In this document: piece after piece, positions 15,782 through 23,222 of the stretch
Layout of the letters: each line of letters starts with the position of its first letter
Numbering within the stretch: position 1 is the first letter of the stretch
Assembly (NCBI RefSeq): GCF_019249295.1
Contig: NZ_JAESDH010000003.1
Location: forward strand, 62,001-126,000
DNA length: 64,000 nucleotides
Direction: 5' to 3'
From: Alteromonas antoniana
Lineage (GTDB): Bacteria; Pseudomonadota; Gammaproteobacteria; Enterobacterales; Alteromonadaceae
Notes under the pieces: generated by a model
The model's input: the letters and a program-made list of their open reading frames with translations, nothing else
Told to the model about the DNA's origin: nothing
Database searches by the model: none
Program-made: the position numbers and the translations under genes

Positions 15782-16654
15782 GTGAACATACTTTCTGAAG
15801 ACGGAAAATCAGTCATTAACCTCAAAAGCTGGGATGAGGTATTCGAGAGGCCGGGCTTTAAGAGAGGAGTGAATCCGACTGAAATCAAGCTGAAACGAAT
15901 TATCGGAAAATATGATTTTAGTGATGAAAATCACTGCGGGCTTAGCTCATGCAATACATCACATAAAAAGGGCTATCTAGTAGTGTGCGCCAATAACATT
16001 GAGACCAATATTGGTCACAAATGCGGCGAAAAATACTTTGGAGTAGACTTTAAAGAGCTGGAAAGTATTTTCAAAAAGGACATAAACCTCCGCAATGCCA
16101 GAGAAAATATACAGCGAAGAATTGGTGAGCTTGATTATATCCGCGAGCGTGTGGCCCGTATGTGGAAACCGGAAGGTTTGGAGTTATTTTGTAAAGTAAG
16201 AGACATTAAATCCAACAATGGCAGTATCACTGGAGCATTGCGAGTTAAGCTAGAACGGCGAGCGAAGACTGGTGATGAGAAGGTTTTTGACACAGTGAAA
16301 GCATCTGAGGCTGATATTGTTTTGGAGGAAGAAAGACTAAAGAGAGAGCTTAGTGCTAGTGAAAAGCAACATTTTATGATTAATGTTCCGGTAGGCATAA
16401 TTTATGGCGTAAGGGCGTTCTGTTCATTCATTGTAATAAAAGAAGTCCTCCATGATGAAATGCCTGCTTTACTTGATGAGCTTGACAAACTCGACACTTC
16501 TTTACTCACTGATACTCAACTGCTGGATTGGTCGAAAAGGCTTAATGGCATTGATTCTCGAATAATGGCAGCACAAGACACTATTGAAGACTGCAAGCGA
16601 TTCCTTGTTAACACTAACATTAATTTCATAAAACAGCACAAGCATCTGATTTAA
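15782..16654 (+). CDS. Putative zinc-binding phage-type protein (290 aa)
   Basis: Near residues 52-85 it has HCGLSSCNTSHKKGYLVVC followed by IGHKCGEKYFG. This cysteine/histidine pattern resembles phage-encoded zinc-binding proteins with a CG-H..C signature. The remaining two thirds are charged and helical and may form a coiled coil. GTG start at 15782. Function unknown; a nucleic-acid role is plausible. Confidence 0.55.
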   Translation: MNILSEDGKSVINLKSWDEVFERPGFKRGVNPTEIKLKRIIGKYDFSDENHCGLSSCNTSHKKGYLVVCANNIETNIGHKCGEKYFGVDFKELESIFKKDINLRNARENIQRRIGELDYIRERVARMWKPEGLELFCKVRDIKSNNGSITGALRVKLERRAKTGDEKVFDTVKASEADIVLEEERLKRELSASEKQHFMINVPVGIIYGVRAFCSFIVIKEVLHDEMPALLDELDKLDTSLLTDTQLLDWSKRLNGIDSRIMAAQDTIEDCKRFLVNTNINFIKQHKHLI

Positions 16655-16673
16655 CGGTGTAATAGGCAATACA

Positions 16674-16994
16674 ATGATAGAAGTTATAAAAATCGAAGAA
16701 AACAAATTTCGAGTAGTTCGAGGAAAATTGGTGGGTGAACTAAATGTAGATTGGACCACTAAAGATCTAACAACTTTACGAAGCCTAATCGAGGTTGGGT
16801 TAGCCTATAAAACTTCATTACCAACTCTACAAAAAGCCAAATATAAAAACTTAAAGGTACACGAGGGTGCAAATCATCTTGATGTTGTTGATCACAATGT
16901 TGGCACTTTAGGACTTCTAGTAGTAGAGGACCATTTTGTTGATGAGGAAGAATTAAGAAAGCGTAAAGCGCCCGTAATTAGTGCAAATCTGTAG
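16674..16994 (+). CDS. Hypothetical protein (106 aa)
   Basis: Begins MIEVIKIEENKFRVVRGKLV; beta-rich N-terminus, acidic, Lys-rich. It is the last gene of the 14908-16994 run, 20 bases behind its neighbour. No family recognised. Confidence 0.5.
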   Translation: MIEVIKIEENKFRVVRGKLVGELNVDWTTKDLTTLRSLIEVGLAYKTSLPTLQKAKYKNLKVHEGANHLDVVDHNVGTLGLLVVEDHFVDEEELRKRKAPVISANL

Positions 16995-17115
16995 ATGGAA
17001 AAATCGATTATGGCACAACAGACTTTAGCTCAGGGGGCGGACCTGCTACAGAGTCGGTCAGTTGTATTGAGAATGGAAGTTGTAAGCCCATGCCACTATG
17101 ATATTTTATTGCTAT

Positions 17116-17142
17116 AAATAAGCTCCATTTCGGAGCTTATTT
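17116..17142 (+). terminator. Rho-independent terminator
   Basis: An 11-bp stem, AAATAAGCTCC with GGAGCTTATTT, closes a 5-base loop and is followed by TTCATTT on the plus strand. It is 120 bases after the last gene of the operon and is the clearest plus-strand terminator in the window. Confidence 0.8.
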
Positions 17143-17251
17143 TCATTTCAGTATGACACTTTATTGTCAGTGCAGTGGAGCAGTCTGCCCAAATCGTAAA
17201 GCCTACAGAGCATTTCAGTTTGAAATTTTATTATTGCCCTACACCTACCCC

Positions 17252-17542
17252 TTAGCCTAGCGGGTCTGCCACTTCCTCTTGATACATTCTCGCAGCTTTT
17301 GCAGTGAGCTCTGAAAAATCAATCTCAAGTGCGTCGCATAAGTGCATCAAATCGCCCAAGAGATCGCTCATACCCTGCTCTACAGGCTCTGGATCCGGGC
17401 TTCCATACTGCTTGCTAACATAAGTGGAATACGCCGCCCATGCTGACCCGGCACGCGCTTCGTTAGCCTCTGCTGATTCGAAGTCATCTGAGAGTCCGTT
17501 AACTATTTTTGCGGCTTCTTGAATTGTCATTTCGTTTGACAT
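17252..17542 (-). CDS. Hypothetical protein with conserved leader (96 aa)
   Basis: The ATG at 17542 is used because it follows leader copy B by the usual distance. The protein begins MSNEMTIQEAAKIVNGLSDD and is acidic and helical, with no recognised domain. Monocistronic under an ATTGTACGTACAAT-controlled promoter. Confidence 0.6.
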   Translation of the reverse strand: MSNEMTIQEAAKIVNGLSDDFESAEANEARAGSAWAAYSTYVSKQYGSPDPEPVEQGMSDLLGDLMHLCDALEIDFSELTAKAARMYQEEVADPLG

Positions 17543-17549
17543 GGTTTTC

Positions 17550-17618
17550 TCCAACCCCTGTGGGCCGAGGTGCGTCGTTGTTAATGCTTACACTACATTG
17601 TACGTACAATCATTGCAA
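17550..17618 (-). promoter_or_regulatory. Promoter, palindromic operator and conserved leader (copy B)
   Basis: On the minus strand TTGCAA (17613-17618) and TAGTGT (17590-17595) are 17 bases apart, and the palindrome ATTGTACGTACAAT (17597-17610) fills the spacer. The leader at 17550-17574 reads CGCACCTCGGCCCACAGGGG then TTGGA. A repressor on the palindrome would block RNA polymerase directly. Confidence 0.75.
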
Positions 17619-17703
17619 CAAAAAATTCCCACACTCTGTACAGGTGCAATCAGCTGGTTTTTCTCTACTATGAGATCACGACACTATCAACGAGAATTCG
17701 GCT

Positions 17704-17901
17704 ATGCGCCTCCTTAGAATTATTAAATACAAACTGCTAAGGGTTAGCAGTCATGATCACCTATGCCGGATTGCGGATACCTGGGAGGATAGGTACAGAG
17801 CCCGAACCCTTGAGGTATACCGTTTGAATGAAAGTTACCGGCAAGTCTGCAATAAGTTGAAGCAATACGAAGATAGTAATATTATGCAAATAAAACAATA
17901 A
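17704..17901 (+). CDS. Small basic helical protein (65 aa)
   Basis: Begins MRLLRIIKYKLLRVSSHDHL; basic, helical, Tyr/Arg-rich middle. No family recognised and the start is weakly supported (GAATTCGGCT upstream). It precedes an exported protein by 42 bases. Confidence 0.4.
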   Translation: MRLLRIIKYKLLRVSSHDHLCRIADTWEDRYRARTLEVYRLNESYRQVCNKLKQYEDSNIMQIKQ

Positions 17902-17943
17902 GATAACACTTTCATTATTGGAATGGCTTTTTAAAGGAATAAT

Positions 17944-18570
17944 ATGCTTACTATGCTCGCTACTGCCCGCCAGCGCCCCACTTTGACCAGATTGATTACC
18001 AGCGCAGCGGCTTGTCTCTTCAGCGCGATTGTGTTTGCTGATACTCCTGGACCCGCAACAATATTGCTCAAAGCGGATACCGAGATCGACTATAACAGAA
18101 CAAAGAAACTGATAGAGGGATATTGGGACCACGGAGTCATTGAGGAACATAAGTGGTCTCTTATGCGACTTGAAGAACAATATTGCAGCGAAGAAAATTT
18201 TCCGAGAGCTTCAGCAGACGCCATCAGAAATTCATTGAAAGATCTGCCATTCGGCAAGAGCTTCTTAACTCATGTGCCCCTTGGCCTTTTCGCATCGAAA
18301 TATCCTGATAGCATAATCAAGCTTAACGAACTGGCTGACCGCCACCCCTCATTGAAAGAGGAATACCTCAAATCTCTGCGCACTTTTACAATTGCTGAAA
18401 TCATAAATTCAGATGTCTCTAGAAGAACTCCCGAAGAAAAATGGGCAATGTCTCTGGAAGTCACTTACAATTGCTCGACAGCCATGACTGCACTTGGCTT
18501 TGCAGGAGAAAGCGAGTATTTTGAACAAGCGATTGATACAGCGATTGCTTTTATGGAATCCAGAATTTGA
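17944..18570 (+). CDS. Exported hypothetical protein (208 aa)
   Basis: The N-terminus (RLITSAAACLFSAIVFADTP) is a signal peptide with probable cleavage after VFA. The mature part is helical and contains two cysteines. The ATG at 17953 is an alternative start that gives a shorter n-region. Function unknown. Confidence 0.6.
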   Translation: MLTMLATARQRPTLTRLITSAAACLFSAIVFADTPGPATILLKADTEIDYNRTKKLIEGYWDHGVIEEHKWSLMRLEEQYCSEENFPRASADAIRNSLKDLPFGKSFLTHVPLGLFASKYPDSIIKLNELADRHPSLKEEYLKSLRTFTIAEIINSDVSRRTPEEKWAMSLEVTYNCSTAMTALGFAGESEYFEQAIDTAIAFMESRI

Positions 18571-18695
18571 TACAAAAGCCTGGCAAGCTCGTAGTATACT
18601 AGTAGAACCGGCGTATCACACTAAGTGACGCATTAGCGTAGCCGCATTCTGTGTGGTACAATTATTAAACAGTTTAAGCAGATGGTTATAGGCAA

Positions 18696-18896
18696 ATGTT
18701 AGTTATCAATGACTATCCAGAGCTCAAAGGTATCTTTTGGGACTGGAACGACAATGAGATTGACGAAGAAACCGCTTTCGATTTAATTGAAAAGCGCTGG
18801 GCTTATATTGACCAAAATCACCTGACTCCGGTAGAAAACGACCTGCTTCACAAACTGGCCGATGACTACGGGCATGGTTACATGCTGGTGGCTTAG
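18696..18896 (+). CDS. Putative antitoxin of the nucleotidyltransferase toxin (66 aa)
   Basis: A very acidic 66-residue protein (FWDWNDNEIDEETAFDLIEK) placed 8 bases before an AbiEii/MenT-like nucleotidyltransferase. Gene order, size and charge fit a type II or IV antitoxin, but it does not resemble the usual AbiEi antitoxin. Assignment rests on context. Confidence 0.45.
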   Translation: MLVINDYPELKGIFWDWNDNEIDEETAFDLIEKRWAYIDQNHLTPVENDLLHKLADDYGHGYMLVA

Positions 18897-18904
18897 TTTT
18901 TTGA

Positions 18905-19612
18905 ATGAAAGACCGCCACCACGCTGCCATCAAGTCCGCCCTATCTCAATTCAATACGCAATATCTCTACGACAACTGCATTTTGTTCGGCGGTGGCACG
19001 CGCATCGCGCTGGAACTCGATGAGTTCAGAAAATCTGTTGATATCGATTTCATCTGTCCGAATAAAGCAAGTTACCGGGCCGTAAGGACACAGGTAACCA
19101 ATTCATCGTTTGGTAAGTTGGTTGACACTCCGCTCACTCTCCACAGAGATATCCGCGCTGACCGAGACGCGGTGAGGTCCATCATTGATGTCGATGGCAT
19201 TACCATTAAGCTTGAGTTTGTCTCTTTCGACGACTATCAGTTGAAGCCACAACCCGACGTATTGTGGGGCGTCCCTGTCATTGATCGTGATAGCTGCTTT
19301 ATCACCAAAATTCTGGCCAACGCAGACCGGTATCGCTCAGAGCCAAAGAAAGATATTGTCGATCTGTTGATGATGTTTCATTACTGGGGTGAGCCCTCTG
19401 AAGCTGCATGGGATGAAGTGGATGCGCACTACGGTCCTATTGCTGAAGAAAACCTCATCAATGCGCTGCAGGGTGTAGTTGATGTTCCTGACTATCTCCA
19501 TAAAACCATAAAGGTTTGCGAGATGGATGCAGATTCAGAAAAGAAGCTAATTTCATTAGCACAGCATTGGCTCCAACACCTTTGCCAGAGCAACGCCTCT
19601 CCTGCCCCCTAA
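18905..19612 (+). CDS. AbiEii/MenT-family nucleotidyltransferase (putative toxin)
   Basis: The catalytic core is visible: FGGGTRIALELDEFRKSVDI supplies the GG(T/S) motif and the first Asp residues (VDIDFI), followed by KLEFVSF and later KILANADRYRSEPKKDIVDL, the Lys and Asp region seen in AbiEii toxins. Relatives (AbiEii, MenT) transfer nucleotides to tRNA or protein and arrest growth. At 235 residues it is of ordinary length. It is coupled to the acidic gene upstream. Confidence 0.75.
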   Translation: MKDRHHAAIKSALSQFNTQYLYDNCILFGGGTRIALELDEFRKSVDIDFICPNKASYRAVRTQVTNSSFGKLVDTPLTLHRDIRADRDAVRSIIDVDGITIKLEFVSFDDYQLKPQPDVLWGVPVIDRDSCFITKILANADRYRSEPKKDIVDLLMMFHYWGEPSEAAWDEVDAHYGPIAEENLINALQGVVDVPDYLHKTIKVCEMDADSEKKLISLAQHWLQHLCQSNASPAP

Positions 19613-19729
19613 AACCGTATATCAAAGCAAAGCGCTTACCCTCCCCTTGCACAACCTATAAGCACGGGAAGGCTCCTTTACGTCCGACAATATGGCAGCG
19701 AATGTTGGGGATGAGAAGGAATGCGCACC

Positions 19730-19758
19730 TTGACACTGTTATGCATAACGCATATATT
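19730..19758 (+). promoter_or_regulatory. Sigma70 promoter with TTATGCATAA in the spacer
   Basis: TTGACA (19730-19735) and TATATT (19753-19758) are exactly 17 bases apart, and the palindrome TTATGCATAA (19739-19748) lies between them. It is the clearest example showing that this recurring motif is placed as an operator. It drives the gene at 19790. Confidence 0.75.
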
Positions 19759-19789
19759 GTACGCAAAGTTTAGTGCGGAAAATACACTT

Positions 19790-20239
19790 ATGAACAAGCA
19801 AAACCAACTGTCTCGATTGAAAGCTGCAGGTGTCAGCCCTGCTACGTTAAAAAATGTCTCAAGCCTGAAGAAAGCCTCCCATGTCGCGGTGATGGTAGAT
19901 AATGTCCCGGTCGTTCTGACAGGGCCAGCCCTTGACGAACATTCCTTCTCTGAAGCACTCAGGCTTCGTGACCAGCAGGACTTTGTCAGTGCGCTGCGAA
20001 ATGCCGGTCACTCCGGCGCTATTACTGTCAGAACAATTGCCGGGAAAGATATAGATTGGAAAGTTCCACTCCATGCTATTGCGGTAAGCAACCCCGGAAA
20101 AGTTGAAATGGGTGGCGAAGAAAGTGAAGTGGTCTGGTTGTTTCCACAAGAGACCCACGCTGGCCTTCCCACCTTTTGCTGCATTCACTCTGAAGTAGAA
20201 TCCATTGCCACCAGTTTCCAGAGGAAAAAAGCATCATGA
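19790..20239 (+). CDS. Hypothetical protein (149 aa)
   Basis: The ATG at 19790 gives MNKQNQLSRLKAAGVSPATL and follows the promoter at 19730; an upstream ATG at 19721 lies before the promoter and is rejected. Soluble, mixed alpha/beta, no family recognised. It is first of four coupled small genes (19790-20934). Confidence 0.6.
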   Translation: MNKQNQLSRLKAAGVSPATLKNVSSLKKASHVAVMVDNVPVVLTGPALDEHSFSEALRLRDQQDFVSALRNAGHSGAITVRTIAGKDIDWKVPLHAIAVSNPGKVEMGGEESEVVWLFPQETHAGLPTFCCIHSEVESIATSFQRKKAS

Positions 20240-20487
20240 GCATGATAAGCCAAATCGTAGTCTTTGATTCTGAACATGTCTGGGGGATGGGCGAGACCGA
20301 AGAGCTGGCAAAAATAGATGCCAGAACCTGGTACAAGGAGTCAGATTCTGACTTTGATGCGGATCTCCAGTCCGGAGTCCTAAAAATTGCCCCGGCAAGC
20401 GAGTACCTCGTGAAGCTGGTGAATGAAAAAGGCGGTGAAGCCGTCAAACCAGTCGTGCAGGCTGGCATCGCGACAGTCAGGAGTTAG
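20236..20487 (+). CDS. Hypothetical small protein (83 aa)
   Basis: Overlaps the preceding gene by four bases (ATGA). It begins MSMISQIVVFDSEHVWGMGE and contains a WGMGET(E) turn followed by an Ala/Asp-rich helix, a pattern seen in small mobile-element proteins. Function unknown. Confidence 0.55.
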   Translation: MSMISQIVVFDSEHVWGMGETEELAKIDARTWYKESDSDFDADLQSGVLKIAPASEYLVKLVNEKGGEAVKPVVQAGIATVRS

Positions 20488-20494
20488 CATAAGA

Positions 20495-20749
20495 ATGGTT
20501 TTTAAGCACCTTGCGTTATTGCCGTTGTATAAAAAGGGCGTGAAAAAGGGGTACATCAAGTCAGTCCAAAGAGATGGCCAGATAGCCTGGTTCATTACAA
20601 AAGATGCTCCTCAGAAATACCGCGACTTGGGACAGCACCTGTCTGGTATTTTAAGCACGCTTTACGGAATCACCTCCATGTTAAAGCTCATGTGTGCTTC
20701 GATGGCAATCCTGTTAGTCGGTGAATATTTAGGCTGGATTCAGCTGTAG
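20495..20749 (+). CDS. Small membrane protein (84 aa)
   Basis: The ATG at 20495 has AGGAGTTAGC upstream. A basic N-terminal half is followed by a hydrophobic segment (LMCASMAILLVGEYLGWIQL), so it is probably a single-pass inner-membrane protein. Function unknown. Confidence 0.5.
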   Translation: MVFKHLALLPLYKKGVKKGYIKSVQRDGQIAWFITKDAPQKYRDLGQHLSGILSTLYGITSMLKLMCASMAILLVGEYLGWIQL

Positions 20750-20757
20750 AGGTAACA

Positions 20758-20934
20758 ATGTACGAGGAAATGACGAACCACCGCTTTACAGATGATGACA
20801 TCGAGCTTGCAGAAGCTAATGAGGAAACTATTGTGATTTTTGCCAGAGAAACGTCTTACCCGGCATTGAGAAGGGAAGATGTAGTGGCTTTAGCTCGACA
20901 CTTTCAGTTAACTCAAGACGAAATCACAAGGTAA
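20758..20934 (+). CDS. Hypothetical small acidic protein (58 aa)
   Basis: ATG at 20758, with AGAGGTAACA upstream, encodes MYEEMTNHRFTDDDIELAEA and ends in a helix (VALARHFQLTQDEITR). It may be a small helix-turn-helix or regulator; no family assigned. The last gene of the coupled set before the transposon-end region. Confidence 0.45.
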   Translation: MYEEMTNHRFTDDDIELAEANEETIVIFARETSYPALRREDVVALARHFQLTQDEITR

Positions 20935-21313
20935 TTGTACGTAGTCCAGTGGCAACTACTGACTTGTAAATTTGGTGAAAACCGTTTCACCGCGTCGGTG
21001 CGGAATTTTCTTGAATTAACAGAGCAAAAGCGTGCCGCACAGCCACATTGGCTAAAAAACCCATGGAGGTAAACACAGCGATGATAGACCTACGCCCTAC
21101 TTCGTCAGAAAAACAGAGATTGGCTAAGTGTAGCGGCCTGACATGCTATTCCCTTTGACCTGACTTTATCCGTGCTTTCCGACCCACAATCATTGACTCT
21201 ATCCAGTGTCGTCGGCTCACATTAAGTGACAATGAACCCACATTATTTGATACTGGGACTGATTTCATCGAGTTCGGCTCACAATAAATGACACTAACGC
21301 CTTTGAATCCCAT
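20935..21313. other. Non-coding region at a probable transposon boundary
   Basis: 379 bases. It contains a hairpin (GGTGAAA/TTTCACC, 20974-20991), a 31-residue open frame at 21063-21158 that starts MEVNTAMIDLRPTSSEKQRL and looks like the truncated start of a longer gene, and then three end-type repeats at 21212-21296. The layout suggests that a transposon end interrupted or flanks an older gene. Confidence 0.45.
21212..21296. repeat. Three ~20-bp repeats resembling transposase-binding sites
   Basis: TCGGCTCACATTAAGTGACA (from 21212) and TCGGCTCACAATAAATGACA (from 21274) agree at 18 of these 20 positions; a third, weaker copy (CCCACATTATTTGATACTGG) starts at 21237. Tandem ends like this are typical of Tn7/Tn5053/Mu-like elements. 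The adjacent protein at 21771 carries a transposon ATPase remnant. Confidence 0.55.
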
Positions 21314-21733
21314 TTAAAGGACGAAGGCGCTGGGATTGGATATATAATCGTTCCACCTTGTTATAACTAGCTCTAAATCACGCTCATATTTTTCATTTTC
21401 ATCTTGCATAAGGTGTTGAACCCCGATAGCTAGCTCTGTTTCTAATATGTCTTTTGAATCTGAGCTTACTTTTTTACCTTGTTCAATTTGAGCAAAAAAC
21501 ACGGCCATTGCGACATAGACGGTATATCTAACATTTGGAAGTTGAAAATCTCTATGTAATGCAGTGAAGATTACTCTTAGAACCTGGAAGTCGTCATTCG
21601 GCAAGTATCTTTCGAGCCTGTTCATAGTCCTAGAGCCAGCGGTCAACAAGTCTTGATTTTCAGTTCCCCAGTACTCTGAGAATTCTGCACGATCTTCATT
21701 GTCAAGATAGAAAAGTGGTTCGTTTTCAGGCAT
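21314..21733 (-). CDS. Hypothetical protein (139 aa)
   Basis: Acidic and helical, beginning MPENEPLFYLDNEDRAEFSE. No family recognised. It lies between the repeat array and the gene at 21771, probably as cargo of the same element and in one transcript with it (37-base gap). Confidence 0.5.
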   Translation of the reverse strand: MPENEPLFYLDNEDRAEFSEYWGTENQDLLTAGSRTMNRLERYLPNDDFQVLRVIFTALHRDFQLPNVRYTVYVAMAVFFAQIEQGKKVSSDSKDILETELAIGVQHLMQDENEKYERDLELVITRWNDYISNPSAFVL

Positions 21734-21770
21734 ATCTTAATATTCCTTAATTGGTGTAACTCTTAATGTA

Positions 21771-22895
21771 TTAAATTGGGAGTCCTGCTTCTCGCATTTC
21801 AGCCGTCATTTCCTTTGCTCTACTTGGCTCTAACCCACCAGAGAAAAGCTTTCTGATTTCGGCTGGTCGGTACCGGAATTGTTCAGCAATGACCCGCTCA
21901 TTGTAGCCGTGCCTGATTAAGGTCGGTTCAATTTCATCAATTCGACTGGAAAGCGTTTCTTCCAACAGTTCTACGTTAATGGGCTTTACGCCGACGGCGT
22001 ATGCTTCTTCTAAAGCCAATGTAAGGTGTTGTTCGACCTGAAGAGGGGTTGTGAGATGTTCAGCTAGATAATCAACCGCCTGGTCTTCGATAACGTCTTT
22101 GGGTTTTACATTATCATTTGTGCATTTATCCAATAGCCAATGGATATAGTCACGCAATATTCCTTGGGAGGCATCCAGGGACATAGTGACGGTGCGGTAG
22201 CCGACTTCTTCCATTGTAGGCGATTTGAGGTCGTTTCTTAGTTTGGGGTGTCCGGCCAGAACAATAGAAAGCTTGCCGCCGCCTTCATGTATCACTTCCA
22301 TTAGGCGCTTCAAGCCAGTGAGAGTGCGATGGTGCAAATCAAGCAACATGGATGGAACCGGATAATCCTTGCCGGAAAAGTTTTTATACCAATTGTGATG
22401 CAAGCTCGAAAGATTGTCGTGCTGCGTTAATGTTTCATCGCTTACAGGCTCACCATAGCGAGATAGCGATGAATCCACCCCTGCTCGGAGCCAGCGCATA
22501 TAGTTGGTACGTTGCACGTGTCGTGCCCAGTAGTATCGCCAAGTTGGCACAAGCACATGGCCCAGTGCAAATATGATTAAGCCATAGAAAAGCTTATCTT
22601 CCCAGATTGAGTAAGACTTTTTGCTATCGGGCTGTGTTGGTGTCGTTTCAACCTGATTCGCATCAGGCGTACTTTCTTCTGTCTCTTTGGGCTTGATTAA
22701 AGAGTTGGGATCTTGAGAAGATACAGAATCGCCTGACGGTGCAGAATCACCAGCTTCAGTTTCGATTTGTGTTTTTTGTTGAGATTGCGTTGCCAGAGCA
22801 ACAGGATTGAGAACAGCGCTCCCCGCTAAAAGGACCGCAATGGAGAGCGGTGTTAAACCAGACGTGGACCTACCATAGTTGTTTCTCCTAAACAT
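21771..22895 (-). CDS. Membrane-anchored protein fused to a transposon-ATPase (ExeA/TniB-like) C-terminal remnant
   Basis: Residues ~170-374 match the C-terminal half of AAA+ ATPases of transposons of the ExeA/MuB/TniB type: RTLTGLKRLMEVIHEGGGKL, VLAGHPKLRND, PTMEEVGYRT, then DYIHWLLDKC and TTPLQVEQHLTLALEEAYAV. No Walker A is present, and the Walker B segment is degenerate (LLDLHHRT instead of a DEAH-like motif), so ATPase activity is unlikely. The first ~170 residues are unrelated: a signal-like segment (LSIAVLLAGSAVLNPVALA), a Ser/Pro-rich linker, a transmembrane helix (FYGLIIFALGHVLVPTWRYY). It is either a chimeric fossil or an exapted protein. Confidence 0.6.
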   Translation of the reverse strand: MFRRNNYGRSTSGLTPLSIAVLLAGSAVLNPVALATQSQQKTQIETEAGDSAPSGDSVSSQDPNSLIKPKETEESTPDANQVETTPTQPDSKKSYSIWEDKLFYGLIIFALGHVLVPTWRYYWARHVQRTNYMRWLRAGVDSSLSRYGEPVSDETLTQHDNLSSLHHNWYKNFSGKDYPVPSMLLDLHHRTLTGLKRLMEVIHEGGGKLSIVLAGHPKLRNDLKSPTMEEVGYRTVTMSLDASQGILRDYIHWLLDKCTNDNVKPKDVIEDQAVDYLAEHLTTPLQVEQHLTLALEEAYAVGVKPINVELLEETLSSRIDEIEPTLIRHGYNERVIAEQFRYRPAEIRKLFSGGLEPSRAKEMTAEMREAGLPI

Positions 22896-23222
22896 TCGTT
22901 ACCTTCCAAGTATAAGTATAAGCCTGTCTAAATACAAGTCGATTTGTAGCTCTCTACTGTCAGCCCCCGCTGGGATGGCCCTGCAACCGTCAGAAGCTTG
23001 AAGAGAAGGCATGTGTGTGCGCCGCTCCCTCACCGAATAAGTAAATATTATATATACATAAAGGCCGTTTGTATAGCCCTTTTGTGGCTCGAAAACCAAC
23101 TTACGCACATTCAGAAGAGCATTAATACGTAAATATAATAATTACACTTGATAACACACCCAATAGGTGTATTATTATGCAAAAGGCAACTCCTACTGCC
23201 GTAACATACATCGCGAGGTTAT
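22896..23222. other. Divergent regulatory region
   Basis: 327 bases between the gene ending (5' end) at 22895 and the one starting at 23223. It holds A/T-rich DNA (TATTATATATAC near 23050), the palindrome-bearing promoter at 23148-23175 and leader hairpin H. A minus-strand frame at 22899-23108 has no support. Parts (ATATAATAATTACA) resemble the region at 8965-8979. Confidence 0.5.
23148..23218 (+). promoter_or_regulatory. Promoter with ACACCCAATAGGTGT and ACTCCTAC hairpin leader (copy H)
   Basis: TTGATA (23148-23153) and TATTAT (23170-23175) are 16 bases apart with the palindrome-like ACACCCAATAGGTGT (23156-23170) in the spacer. Downstream, GGCA-ACTCCTAC-TGCC (23185-23200) forms a hairpin with the loop shared by several leaders, and GCGAGG (23213-23218) is the ribosome-binding site four bases before the ATG. 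Confidence 0.7.

Noticed and set aside
17012..17098. tRNA-like stretch: a D-arm-like TTTAGCTCAGGGGG with distant TGGCA/TGCCA ends
   Set aside because: No T-arm (GGTTCGAATCC) and no consistent cloverleaf can be drawn; treated as chance resemblance or a decayed fragment.
22899..23108. Minus-strand 69-codon open frame in a regulatory gap
   Set aside because: No homology-like pattern, no ribosome-binding site; the stretch is A/T-rich regulatory DNA.
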